Assembly (NCBI RefSeq): GCF_000271305.1
Contig: NZ_AKGD01000004.1
Coordinates: 248,001-312,000 of the forward strand
DNA length: 64,000 nt
Direction of reading: 5' to 3'
Origin: Hydrocarboniphaga effusa AP103
Lineage (GTDB): Bacteria; Pseudomonadota; Gammaproteobacteria; Nevskiales; Nevskiaceae
The notes beneath the pieces are model-generated. The model ran no database searches and was not told the DNA's origin. It worked only from the letters and a program-made list of their open reading frames with translations. Shown here one piece after another: positions 56,570 to 64,000 of the stretch. Numbering within the stretch: the first letter of the stretch is position 1; every line of letters begins with the position of its first letter. Made by a program: the position numbers and the translations under genes.

Positions 56570-57797
56570 ATGTCAGCAAAACTCGATGCTCTCGATGTAA
56601 TTGAACGCCCGGTCACCGAGCGCCCGGTCGTCACCTCGATCAGATCCCGTTTCCCCGCATACGACGATGAGCCCGAAGCGGCCGAGATCGTTCCGCTCGA
56701 CCGGCTCATCGGCGCGATCTACGAAGGGCCGATGGAATCGCCGCCCTGGCAATCCGCGCTGCAGCTCATGCGCGAGGCCCTGCGCGCCGGGCACGTGACC
56801 CTGATCCTGCGGCCGCCGACGAGCGACAGCGCGGGCATCATGATCAACACCGGCAAGACCACGATGGAAGGCATGGAGTCGTACTCCAACCGCTTCTTCG
56901 CGCTCGATCCGTTCGTGCGCCTCAAGGAAGGCGAAGTGGTGACCGCCGAGGAACTGATCGGTCGCCAGTGGCTCGAAAGCCCGATCTACAAGGAGTACAT
57001 GCGCTCGATCGACGTGCGCCATCTGCTCGGAGCCGACATCTCCGGCGACGGCGTGGAATGTCGCCTGCGCGTGACGCGGCCGCACGGAGCGCCGGAATTC
57101 TCGGCGCAGGACAAGATGCTCTGCCGCACCCTGCTGCCGCACCTGAAGCGCTCGATCCAGCTGCACACGCGCATCGATTTCCTCGAATGCGAGCGCCAGC
57201 TGTTCGCCGGCGCGGTCAATCGCATGCTGCTCGGCCTGGTCATCTTCGACCAGAACGGCACCATCATCGAGACCAACCAGGAAGCCAAGCGCATCCTCGC
57301 GGAGAAGGACGGCATCCGCCTGTTCGGCAATGCGCTCGGCGTCGATTCGAGCACCGAGAGCCGCGAGCTGCAGAGCATGATCCGCCACGCGCTGACCGGC
57401 CCCTGCGCGGCCAACAACGGCGCGCCCGGCATCGTCGAGGCGATGTCGGTGTCGCGCCCTTCGGGTCGCGCCAAGCTCGGCGTGCTCGTGCGTCCGATTC
57501 CGCTCGGTCAGTGGTCGGAGAGCAAGCAGCGGCCGGCGGTCGCGGTGTTTCTTCGCGATCCCGAATCGAATGCGGCGCAGCCATCGAACGAGCTGCTGCG
57601 CAAGCTGTTCGGCCTCACGCGCATGGAGGCCTCGCTCGCGATGCTGCTCGCCGAAGGCTTCACGCTCGACGAAGCCGCCGAGAAGATGGACGTACGCCGC
57701 AACACCGCGCGCACGCACCTGCGCTCGATCTTCTGCAAGACGGGCGTCACGCGGCAGACGATGCTCGTGCGCCTGCTGCTGAATAGCGTGATTTCGG

Positions 57798-57805
<8 letters not shown>
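56570..57805 (+). CDS. LuxR-type transcriptional regulator, possibly steroid-responsive
   Basis: A 411-residue regulator with a C-terminal LuxR-type HTH at about 340-405 (LTRMEASLAMLLAEGFTLDEAAEKMDVRRNTARTHL). The N-terminal 330 residues probably form a PAS/GAF-like sensing region (FDQNGTIIETNQEAKRILAEKDG is PAS-like). Comamonas testosteroni uses a LuxR-family activator of similar size (TeiR/TesR) for testosterone genes. Its place divergent from ksi suggests the same role here; this is inferred, not shown. A longer frame from 56294 lacks a ribosome site. Confidence 0.82.
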
Positions 57806-58412
<607 letters not shown>

Positions 58413-58506
58413 CGTCGGTCTCCTGCTCATGAAGGTGTGCGCCGAGCATGTTGCGCGGCGCACGCGGCGGCTTCGTCCATTCGCAGGAGCGCGCGAGGCG
58501 CAGCGA

Positions 58507-59271
58507 TCAAACGCCGAAGCCGCCCGAGACGTTGATCTGCTGGCCGGTCACGTAGCCGTTGGTGGCCAGAAAAACGACCGCATGCCCGATCTCCTCGGGC
58601 TGGCCCCAGCGCTTGATCGCCAGCAGCTTCTGGGTTTCGTCGACCCATTCCTTTCCGAATACACCGCGCTCGGTGAGCTCCTTGAACATGCCGGCCTCGA
58701 TCACGCCGACGAGCACGGAGTTGGCGCGCACACCGTTGCGCCCCTCTTCTTTCGCGAGCCCCTTGATCAGCGCTTCGTTGGCGGCCTTGGGCACCACCGA
58801 CAGGCCGTCGCGCGGCGGAAACCAGACGTGGCCCGCGGAACCCAGGTGCACGTAGCTTCCACCACTTTCGCGCAGCTTCGGCAGCGTGGCCTGCACGACG
58901 TTGAAGAAGCCATGCACTTCGATGTCGATCGACTGCCGCCAGAGCGCCTGCGTGGTTTCGGCGAGCGGAACCTGCTCGACCACCGGGCCTGCCGCGAACA
59001 CCACGGTGTGGATGCGACCGTGTTGCGCCACGGCCTGCTCGACAGCCGCGACGATACTGCTCGCATCGGTCAGATCGGCCGCGTGCGCGCTGGCCTTGCG
59101 GCCGCTCTTGGCGATGTCGGCGGCCAGCGCTTCGGCGAGCTCGCGCTTGCGCCGATAGACGATCGCGACATCGCTGCCGGCCTCGGCGAGGCTGCGCACG
59201 ACGTGCTGGCCGATGCCACCACTGCCGCCGAACACGATCGCGGCTCCCTTTCCAAAAGCTTTCATGGTCAT
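58507..59271 (-). CDS. Short-chain dehydrogenase
   Basis: A 254-residue SDR: AAIVFGGSGGIGQHVVRSLAEAGSDVAIVYRR. The expected YxxxK is replaced by DGLSVVPKAANEALIKGL, in which a Tyr is missing (VVPKAANEAL), so catalysis may be altered. It ends WGQPEEIGHAVVFLATNGYVTGQQINVSGGFGV. ATG 59271 makes an ATGA overlap with the stop of the SDR upstream, so both are one operon. Substrate unknown. Confidence 0.82.
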   Translation of the reverse strand: MTMKAFGKGAAIVFGGSGGIGQHVVRSLAEAGSDVAIVYRRKRELAEALAADIAKSGRKASAHAADLTDASSIVAAVEQAVAQHGRIHTVVFAAGPVVEQVPLAETTQALWRQSIDIEVHGFFNVVQATLPKLRESGGSYVHLGSAGHVWFPPRDGLSVVPKAANEALIKGLAKEEGRNGVRANSVLVGVIEAGMFKELTERGVFGKEWVDETQKLLAIKRWGQPEEIGHAVVFLATNGYVTGQQINVSGGFGV

Positions 59272-60050
59272 GGTTTCCGGCCTCCACCGGCATCGCGGTT
59301 GGCGGTCGCGGCCGCCAGGAATGCGGGGCGTTCGCCTCCGCCATGCAGCAGCAGATTGCTGCCGCTCACATAAGACGCGGCCGGCGATGCGAGCCAGACG
59401 CAGGCGTCGCCGATGTCGTTCGGCTGCGCGAGCCGTTGCAGCGGAATCGTGGAAGCCACCGCCGCGATGCCGCTCGCGTCGCCGTAATGCAGATCGGCCT
59501 GCTCGGTCAGCACCGGCCCCGGCGTCACCGCGACGACGCGCACCTTCGGCGCCCATTCGATGGCGAGCGATTGCACGAGGCTCAGCACCGCGGCCTTGGC
59601 GGCGCCGTAGGCGGCGGTTCCGGGAGAAGGACGCAAGCCGCTGACGCTGGCGATGAAGACGATCGCGCCACTGCCCTGCTTCTGCATCTGCGCATTCGCG
59701 AGCTGGGCCAGATGAAGCGGAGCGAGCAGATTGAGTTGCAGGATCTTGTCGTGGAAGCGCGGCGAAGCCTGGTCGGCCATCGCGAACGGCGAGCCGCCGG
59801 CATTGTTGACGAGCACGTCGAGCCGGCCGTGACGCTCGATCAGCTCGGTGAGCAGCGCGATGCGGGCCTGCTCGTCACGCAGATCCGCCGCGATGAACTC
59901 GGCCCTGCGTTCTGCGGCTTGCGGCAAGGATTCGGGCCGCTCGCGGCCGCAGGCGATCACCGTCGCGCCCGAAGCCAGGAATCGCTCGCTGATGCCGCGG
60001 CCGACGCCCTTGGCGCCTCCGGTGACGAGAACGACGGGCGGTTGCGGCAT
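59268..60050 (-). CDS. Short-chain dehydrogenase
   Basis: A 260-residue classical SDR: VVLVTGGAKGVGRGISERFLASGATVIACGRE, VNNAGGSPF, SVSGLRPSPGTAAYGAAKAAV with the catalytic Tyr-Lys, and SYVSGSNLLLHGGGERP at the end. It is the promoter-proximal gene of a two-SDR unit divergent from hsaD (134-bp gap), so it may act on a steroid intermediate. The coupled SDR after it lacks the usual Tyr, which raises the possibility of a heteromer. Confidence 0.85.
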   Translation of the reverse strand: MPQPPVVLVTGGAKGVGRGISERFLASGATVIACGRERPESLPQAAERRAEFIAADLRDEQARIALLTELIERHGRLDVLVNNAGGSPFAMADQASPRFHDKILQLNLLAPLHLAQLANAQMQKQGSGAIVFIASVSGLRPSPGTAAYGAAKAAVLSLVQSLAIEWAPKVRVVAVTPGPVLTEQADLHYGDASGIAAVASTIPLQRLAQPNDIGDACVWLASPAASYVSGSNLLLHGGGERPAFLAAATANRDAGGGRKP

Positions 60051-60184
60051 GCGCTGACTCCGAAAGCGGCTTCGAGACAGCGCGATGCTAGGTCATCGAC
60101 GCCGCGCTTCCGTAGTCCAAAGAGACGAAGCCAGTATCTCGGCGGACGCAGACGATGCGAAGGCCTCATCGACTGTGCTCCGTC

Positions 60185-61033
60185 ATGCCCCAAGACTCCG
60201 CTCCCGCCGTCAAGCCCGTGCCGGAAGGCCGCTATGCGCAGCTGCGCAACGGGCATCGCATTCACTATCACGACGCGGGCGACGGCGAAGTCGTCGTGTT
60301 CCTGCACGGCTCGGGCAACGGCGCCTGCGGCTACAGCAATTTCAAGGGCAATTGGCCCGCACTCGTCGAAGCCGGCTATCGCTGCATCGTTCCGGACCTG
60401 ATCGGCTACGGTTATTCCGACAAGCCGAGCGAGGCGCAGTACACGCTCGATTTCTTCGTCGAATGCGTGCAGCAGACGCTCGATGCACTTGGCGTGACGC
60501 GCTGCACGCTGGTGGGCAATTCACTCGGCGGTGCGATCGCGCTCGGGCTCGCGCTCGCCCGGCCTCAGCTCGTGCAGCGCCTGGTGCTGATGGCGCCGGG
60601 CGGGCTCAACGACCTGCCCGACTATCTCGCCATGCCCGGCATGGCCGCGATGTTCAAGCTGTTCGGCAGCCCCGAGCTTCCGAGCGAGGCGATGATGAAG
60701 GAGTTCTTCGCCAAGGCCTTCGTCGTCGATGCATCCGTGGTCACCGACGAACTCGTGCGTGAACGCCGCGAGCTCATGAAGCTGCAGAACCCGCAGGTCA
60801 TCAAGACCATGAAGGTTCCGAACCTCACCGATCGACTGCCCGAGATCGCCTGCCCCGCGCTCACGCTGTGGGGGCTCAACGAAAACATGATGCCGGACAG
60901 CGGCATCCTCAGGCTCGCCAAGGGCCTGCGCAACGGCCGTATGGTGCTGGTTCCCAACTGCGGACACTGGGTGATGATCGAGCATCGCGAGCTGTTCAAT
61001 CGCACGGTGCTCGATTTCCTGCGCCATGGTTGA
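60185..61033 (+). CDS. hsaD: HsaD-type meta-cleavage product hydrolase
   Basis: A 282-residue alpha/beta hydrolase. Oxyanion HGSGNGACGY, nucleophile S113 in GNSLGG and H261 in NCGHWVMIEH. The acid position, normally Asp in GxxDxxxP, reads GLNENMMP, so E233 may take that role. HsaD hydrolyses the meta-cleavage product 4,9-DSHA to HIP and a C6 dienoate. hsaE, hsaG and hsaF follow in order, which supports the assignment. An upstream ATG at 60155 is an alternative start; neither has a strong ribosome site. Confidence 0.88.
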   Translation: MPQDSAPAVKPVPEGRYAQLRNGHRIHYHDAGDGEVVVFLHGSGNGACGYSNFKGNWPALVEAGYRCIVPDLIGYGYSDKPSEAQYTLDFFVECVQQTLDALGVTRCTLVGNSLGGAIALGLALARPQLVQRLVLMAPGGLNDLPDYLAMPGMAAMFKLFGSPELPSEAMMKEFFAKAFVVDASVVTDELVRERRELMKLQNPQVIKTMKVPNLTDRLPEIACPALTLWGLNENMMPDSGILRLAKGLRNGRMVLVPNCGHWVMIEHRELFNRTVLDFLRHG

Positions 61034-61063
61034 GCCCGGCATGCGCATCGTGGAGACGCGCGC

Positions 61064-61861
61064 ATGGCGCTGAGCACCGAACGCCAGCGCGAACTCGGCG
61101 ACGAGCTGTTCGACGCCCTGCGCTCACGCCGCACGCTGGCGCCCCTGAGCGGGCGCGTCGACGGCATCGACATCGATGACGCCTATCGCATCTCGCTGCA
61201 CTTTCTCGACCGGCGCATCGCCTCGGGCGAGCGCGTGATCGGCAAGAAGATCGGCGTCACCAGCAAGCCCGTGCAGGACATGCTCGGCGTGCACCAGCCC
61301 GACTTCGGCTTCCTGCTCGATGTCATGCAGGTCGAGGACGGCAGCACCGTGAGCCTGTCCAAGGCCAGGCTGATCCAGCCACGCGCCGAAGGCGAGATCG
61401 CCTTCGTGCTGTCGCGCGACCTGCAAGGCCCCGGCGTGACCGAGGCCGACGTGATCGCCGCCACCGATTACGTCTGCGCCTGCTTCGAGATCGTCGATTC
61501 GCGCATTCGCGATTGGAAGATCCGCATCGAGGACACCGTGGCCGACAACGCGAGCTGCGGCGTGTTCGTGCTCGGTCACGATCGTGTCTCGCCGCGCTCG
61601 CTCGATCTGGCCGCGGTGACGATGCAGATCCAGAAGAACGGCGAGCACGCCGCGTCGGGCATCGGCTCGGCCGTGCAAGGTCATCCGGCGGCCGCCGTCG
61701 CCTGGCTTGCGAACACGCTGGGCCGCTACGGCATTCCGTTCAAGGCCGGCGAAATCATCCTGTCGGGCTCGCTCGCTCCGCTGCTGCCCGCTTCGGCCGG
61801 CGATCGCTTCGACATGCAGTTGCAAGGCATCGGCTCGGCTTCGATCACGTTCACGGAATAA
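61064..61861 (+). CDS. hsaE: 2-hydroxyhexa-2,4-dienoate hydratase (HsaE type)
   Basis: A 265-residue member of the hydratase/decarboxylase family: GKKIGVTSKPVQDMLGVHQPDFGFL, LIQPRAEGEIAFVLSRDL with metal-binding Glu residues, and VADNASCGVFVLG. It hydrates the dienoate released by HsaD to a 4-hydroxy-2-oxo acid. 30 bp after hsaD and 21 bp before hsaG. Confidence 0.9.
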   Translation: MALSTERQRELGDELFDALRSRRTLAPLSGRVDGIDIDDAYRISLHFLDRRIASGERVIGKKIGVTSKPVQDMLGVHQPDFGFLLDVMQVEDGSTVSLSKARLIQPRAEGEIAFVLSRDLQGPGVTEADVIAATDYVCACFEIVDSRIRDWKIRIEDTVADNASCGVFVLGHDRVSPRSLDLAAVTMQIQKNGEHAASGIGSAVQGHPAAAVAWLANTLGRYGIPFKAGEIILSGSLAPLLPASAGDRFDMQLQGIGSASITFTE

Positions 61862-61882
61862 AAGCTTTCATCGAGACGCTCA

Positions 61883-62788
61883 ATGCAAAAGATCAAATGC
61901 GCGATCATCGGCCCCGGCAACATCGGTACCGATCTGTTCTACAAGCTGCGCCGCTCGCCCGTACTCGAACCGGTGTGGATGGTCGGCGTCGATCCGGCCT
62001 CCGAAGGCCTTGCGCGCGCACGCGAGCTCGGCATCAAGACCACCGATCAAGGCGTCGATGGCCTGCTGCCGCATGTCGCCGCCGACGGCGTGCAGATCGC
62101 ATTCGATGCGACCAGCGCCTACGTGCACAAGGACCACTCGGACAAGCTCACGCGCCTGGGCGTGATGATGATCGACCTGACGCCGGCCGCCATCGGCCCG
62201 TACTGCGTACCGCCGGTGAACCTCGCGCAGAACACCGAACGCCGGGCGATGAACGTCAACATGGTGACCTGCGGCGGCCAAGCGACGATCCCGATGGTCT
62301 ATGCGGTCTCGCGCGTGCAGAAGGTGCGCTATGCCGAGATCGTGGCGACCGTCGCATCGAAGTCGGTCGGTCCCGGCACGCGCCGCAACATCGATGAATT
62401 CACCCGCACCACCGCAGGCGCGGTGGCCCAGGTCGGCGGCGCCGACGAGGGCAAGGCGATCATCGTGATCAACCCGGCCGAGCCGCCGCTGATCATGCGC
62501 GACACCATTCACTGCCTGACCACCGAAGCCCCGCGCGAACGCGAGATCGAGGCATCGGTGCATGCGATGGTCGCCGAAGTGCAGCAGTACGTGCCGGGCT
62601 ACCGGCTCAAGAACGGGCCGGTGTTCGACGGCAACCGGGTCACCACCTACATCGAGGTCGAAGGCCTCGGCGACTACCTGCCCAAGTACGCGGGCAATCT
62701 CGACATCATGACCGCCAGCGCGACGCGCACGGCCGAGATGATCGCCAGGGAAATCCAGGCCGGGCGCTTCAAGCTCGAAGCGGCCTGA
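61883..62788 (+). CDS. hsaG: Acylating aldehyde dehydrogenase (HsaG type)
   Basis: A 301-residue CoA-acylating aldehyde dehydrogenase: NAD site KCAIIGPGNIGTDLFYKL, catalytic Cys in NMVTCGGQATIPMVYAV and GPGTRRNIDEFTRTT. It converts the aldehyde released by HsaF (propanal in the steroid route) to propionyl-CoA, in a channelling complex with the aldolase encoded downstream. Short-chain acetaldehyde enzymes of phenol pathways look alike; context decides. Confidence 0.92.
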   Translation: MQKIKCAIIGPGNIGTDLFYKLRRSPVLEPVWMVGVDPASEGLARARELGIKTTDQGVDGLLPHVAADGVQIAFDATSAYVHKDHSDKLTRLGVMMIDLTPAAIGPYCVPPVNLAQNTERRAMNVNMVTCGGQATIPMVYAVSRVQKVRYAEIVATVASKSVGPGTRRNIDEFTRTTAGAVAQVGGADEGKAIIVINPAEPPLIMRDTIHCLTTEAPREREIEASVHAMVAEVQQYVPGYRLKNGPVFDGNRVTTYIEVEGLGDYLPKYAGNLDIMTASATRTAEMIAREIQAGRFKLEAA

Positions 62789-62797
62789 AGTCATTTT

Positions 62798-62835
62798 TCC
62801 CTCTCCGTTCGGGAGAGGGACCGAGGGTGAGGGAC
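62798..62835. repeat. REP-like repeat, copy G (short)
   Basis: CCCTCTCCGTTCGGGAGAGGG followed by ACCGAGGGTGAGGGACC, a shortened unit within the 134-bp gap between hsaG and hsaF. As elsewhere, it lies inside a transcription unit. Confidence 0.8.
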
Positions 62836-62922
62836 CGTGCGTCATGAACGAGCCCGGTTTTCACCATGAGGCCTTCACCCCTATGCCGCAGATGCTGCAA
62901 TCCTGAAATTCGGAGCAACCCG

Positions 62923-63966
62923 ATGAGCACCCTCACAGGCACTCGCGTCACCACGCACGACATGTCGCTGCGCGATGGCATGCATCCCAAGCGCCACCAG
63001 ATCAGCATCGAGCAGATGAAGGCGATCGCCCAGGGACTCGATGCGGCGGGCGTTCCGCTGATCGAAGTCACGCACGGCGACGGGCTCGGCGGCGCCTCGG
63101 TCAACTACGGCTTTCCGGCCGCGAGCGACGAGGAATACCTGCGCGCGGTGGTTCCGCTGATGAAGCGCGCGAAGGTTTCGGCGCTGCTGTTGCCGGGCAT
63201 CGGCACCGTCGATCATCTGCGCATGGCGGCCGACTGCGGCGTGACCACGATCCGCGTCGCCACCCATTGCACCGAGGCCGACGTCAGCGAGCAGCACATC
63301 AATCTCGGCCGCAAGATGGGCCTCGATACCGTGGGCTTTCTGATGATGGCGCACATGATCGAGCCGCAGCAGTTGCTCGAACAGGCCAGGCTCATGGAGA
63401 GCTATGGCGCCAACTGCCTCTACGTGACCGACAGCGCGGGCTACATGCTGCCCGAGGACGTCAAGGCCCGCATCGGCCTGCTGCGCGACCAGCTGCTGCC
63501 GCAGACCGAGATCGGCTTTCACGGCCATCACAACCTGTCGATGGGCGTGGCCAATTCGATCGCCGCGGTCGAAGCCGGCGCACGGCGCATCGACTGCGCC
63601 TGCGGCGGCATGGGCGCCGGCGCCGGCAATACGCCGATGGAAGTCTTCGTCGCGGTCTGCAACCGCATGGGTATCGAAACCGGCGTCGACCTGTTCAAGG
63701 TCAGCGACGTCGCCGAAGACCTCGTCACGCCGATCCTGGATTTTCCGGTCCGCATCGACCGCAACTCGCTCACGCTCGGCTATGCGGGCGTGTACTCGAG
63801 CTTCCTGCTGTTCGCGCGCAGGGCCGAGCAGAAATACGGGGTTTCGGCGCGCGAGATCCTGCTCGAGCTCGGACGCCGCAAGATGGTCGGCGGACAGGAA
63901 GACATGATCGAGGACACCGCGATCACGATGGCGCGCGAGCGCGGCATCAAACCGAAGGCCGCTTGA
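62923..63966 (+). CDS. hsaF: 4-hydroxy-2-oxovalerate/hexanoate aldolase (HsaF type)
   Basis: A 347-residue DRE-TIM aldolase. Metal and substrate residues appear in THDMSLRDGMHPKRHQ, and the metal His pair in GFHGHHNLSMGVANSIAAVEAG. CACGGMGAGAGNTPMEVFVAV follows, and the C-terminal communication domain contacts the dehydrogenase. It splits 4-hydroxy-2-oxohexanoate to pyruvate and propanal. ATG 62923 fits the family start. hsaF comes after hsaG, an order seen in other meta-cleavage operons. Confidence 0.92.
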   Translation: MSTLTGTRVTTHDMSLRDGMHPKRHQISIEQMKAIAQGLDAAGVPLIEVTHGDGLGGASVNYGFPAASDEEYLRAVVPLMKRAKVSALLLPGIGTVDHLRMAADCGVTTIRVATHCTEADVSEQHINLGRKMGLDTVGFLMMAHMIEPQQLLEQARLMESYGANCLYVTDSAGYMLPEDVKARIGLLRDQLLPQTEIGFHGHHNLSMGVANSIAAVEAGARRIDCACGGMGAGAGNTPMEVFVAVCNRMGIETGVDLFKVSDVAEDLVTPILDFPVRIDRNSLTLGYAGVYSSFLLFARRAEQKYGVSAREILLELGRRKMVGGQEDMIEDTAITMARERGIKPKAA

Positions 63967-63990
63967 GTCCATTCATCCTCTGAATGGACT
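63966..63990 (+). terminator. Stem-loop after hsaF
   Basis: AGTCCATTC, loop ATCCTCT, GAATGGACT: a perfect 9-bp stem directly at the hsaF stop codon. No T-tract follows in the few bases left, so it may be a weak terminator or an mRNA-stabilising structure. Confidence 0.5.
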
Positions 63991-64000
63991 AAGACGCGCT

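Overview
The window is a high-GC stretch from a steroid-degrading proteobacterium. I infer a gammaproteobacterium (Nevskiales, Steroidobacterales or a Xanthomonadales relative) from the gene content: TonB-dependent receptors, an NtrC-type regulator, a Comamonas-type ketosteroid isomerase, and palindromic repeats of the CCCTCTCCCGC-N-GCGGGAGAGGG type. Proteins were compared with family members from memory; no database search was run.

Layout. (1) 1-14422, minus strand: a long, tightly coupled operon for steroid C/D-ring (HIP) breakdown. In transcription order it holds hsaC-like dioxygenase, ipdA, ipdB, an enoyl-CoA hydratase, ipdC, echA20, two fadE, fadA6, an SDR, fadE plus fadE30, ipdF, a MaoC hydratase and a thiolase cut by the window edge. 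(2) 14560-16751, plus: a KstD-like flavoprotein and a SnoaL-like protein. (3) 16784-22296, minus: flavin-reductase-like protein, a secreted protein, a lipoprotein and a DUF349 coiled-coil protein. (4) 22509-25796, plus: 3beta/17beta-HSD-like SDR, FadD3-like HIP-CoA ligase, another SDR. (5) 26015-31009, minus: two TonB-dependent receptors, then flavodoxin and alcohol dehydrogenase genes. (6) 33271-39005: an AT-richer islet with glyoxalase-like genes, a beheaded DUF5990 gene, an IS3-family element next to a decayed IS110-type transposase, a 5'-nucleotidase, an EF-Tu-D3-like protein and degenerate repeats. (7) 39006-43456: kstD and hsaA facing kshA, the ring A/B opening enzymes. (8) 44252-49034: sensor kinase and sigma-54 regulator, divergent from a porin-like protein and a PstS-like periplasmic protein. 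(9) 49225-55886, plus: a compact seven-gene cluster (thermostable-haemolysin family, AMP-ligase, haem-oxygenase-like diiron oxidase, SDR, secreted TPR-like protein, membrane methyltransferase-like protein, EptA-like transferase) that I cannot assign to a known pathway. (10) 55891-60050: ketosteroid isomerase, a divergent LuxR-type regulator, tRNA-Leu(CAG), a SnoaL-like gene reading through the tRNA, two SDRs. (11) 60185-63966, plus: hsaD, hsaE, hsaG, hsaF.

Together, KSI and HSDs feed 3-keto-4-ene steroids to KstD and KshA (ring B opening). HsaA, HsaC and HsaD then open and release ring A. HsaE/F/G take the C6 fragment to pyruvate and propionyl-CoA, and FadD3, FadE30, IpdF, IpdC, EchA20, IpdAB and the FadE/FadA6 enzymes dismantle the remaining two rings. 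No ferredoxin-type reductase (KshB) or flavin reductase (HsaB) for the oxygenases is certain here.

The most striking points are the seven-gene diiron-oxidase cluster with an unusual ligase, a palindromic repeat inserted in frame in an acyl-CoA dehydrogenase, and a SnoaL-like gene whose 3' end is antisense to a tRNA.
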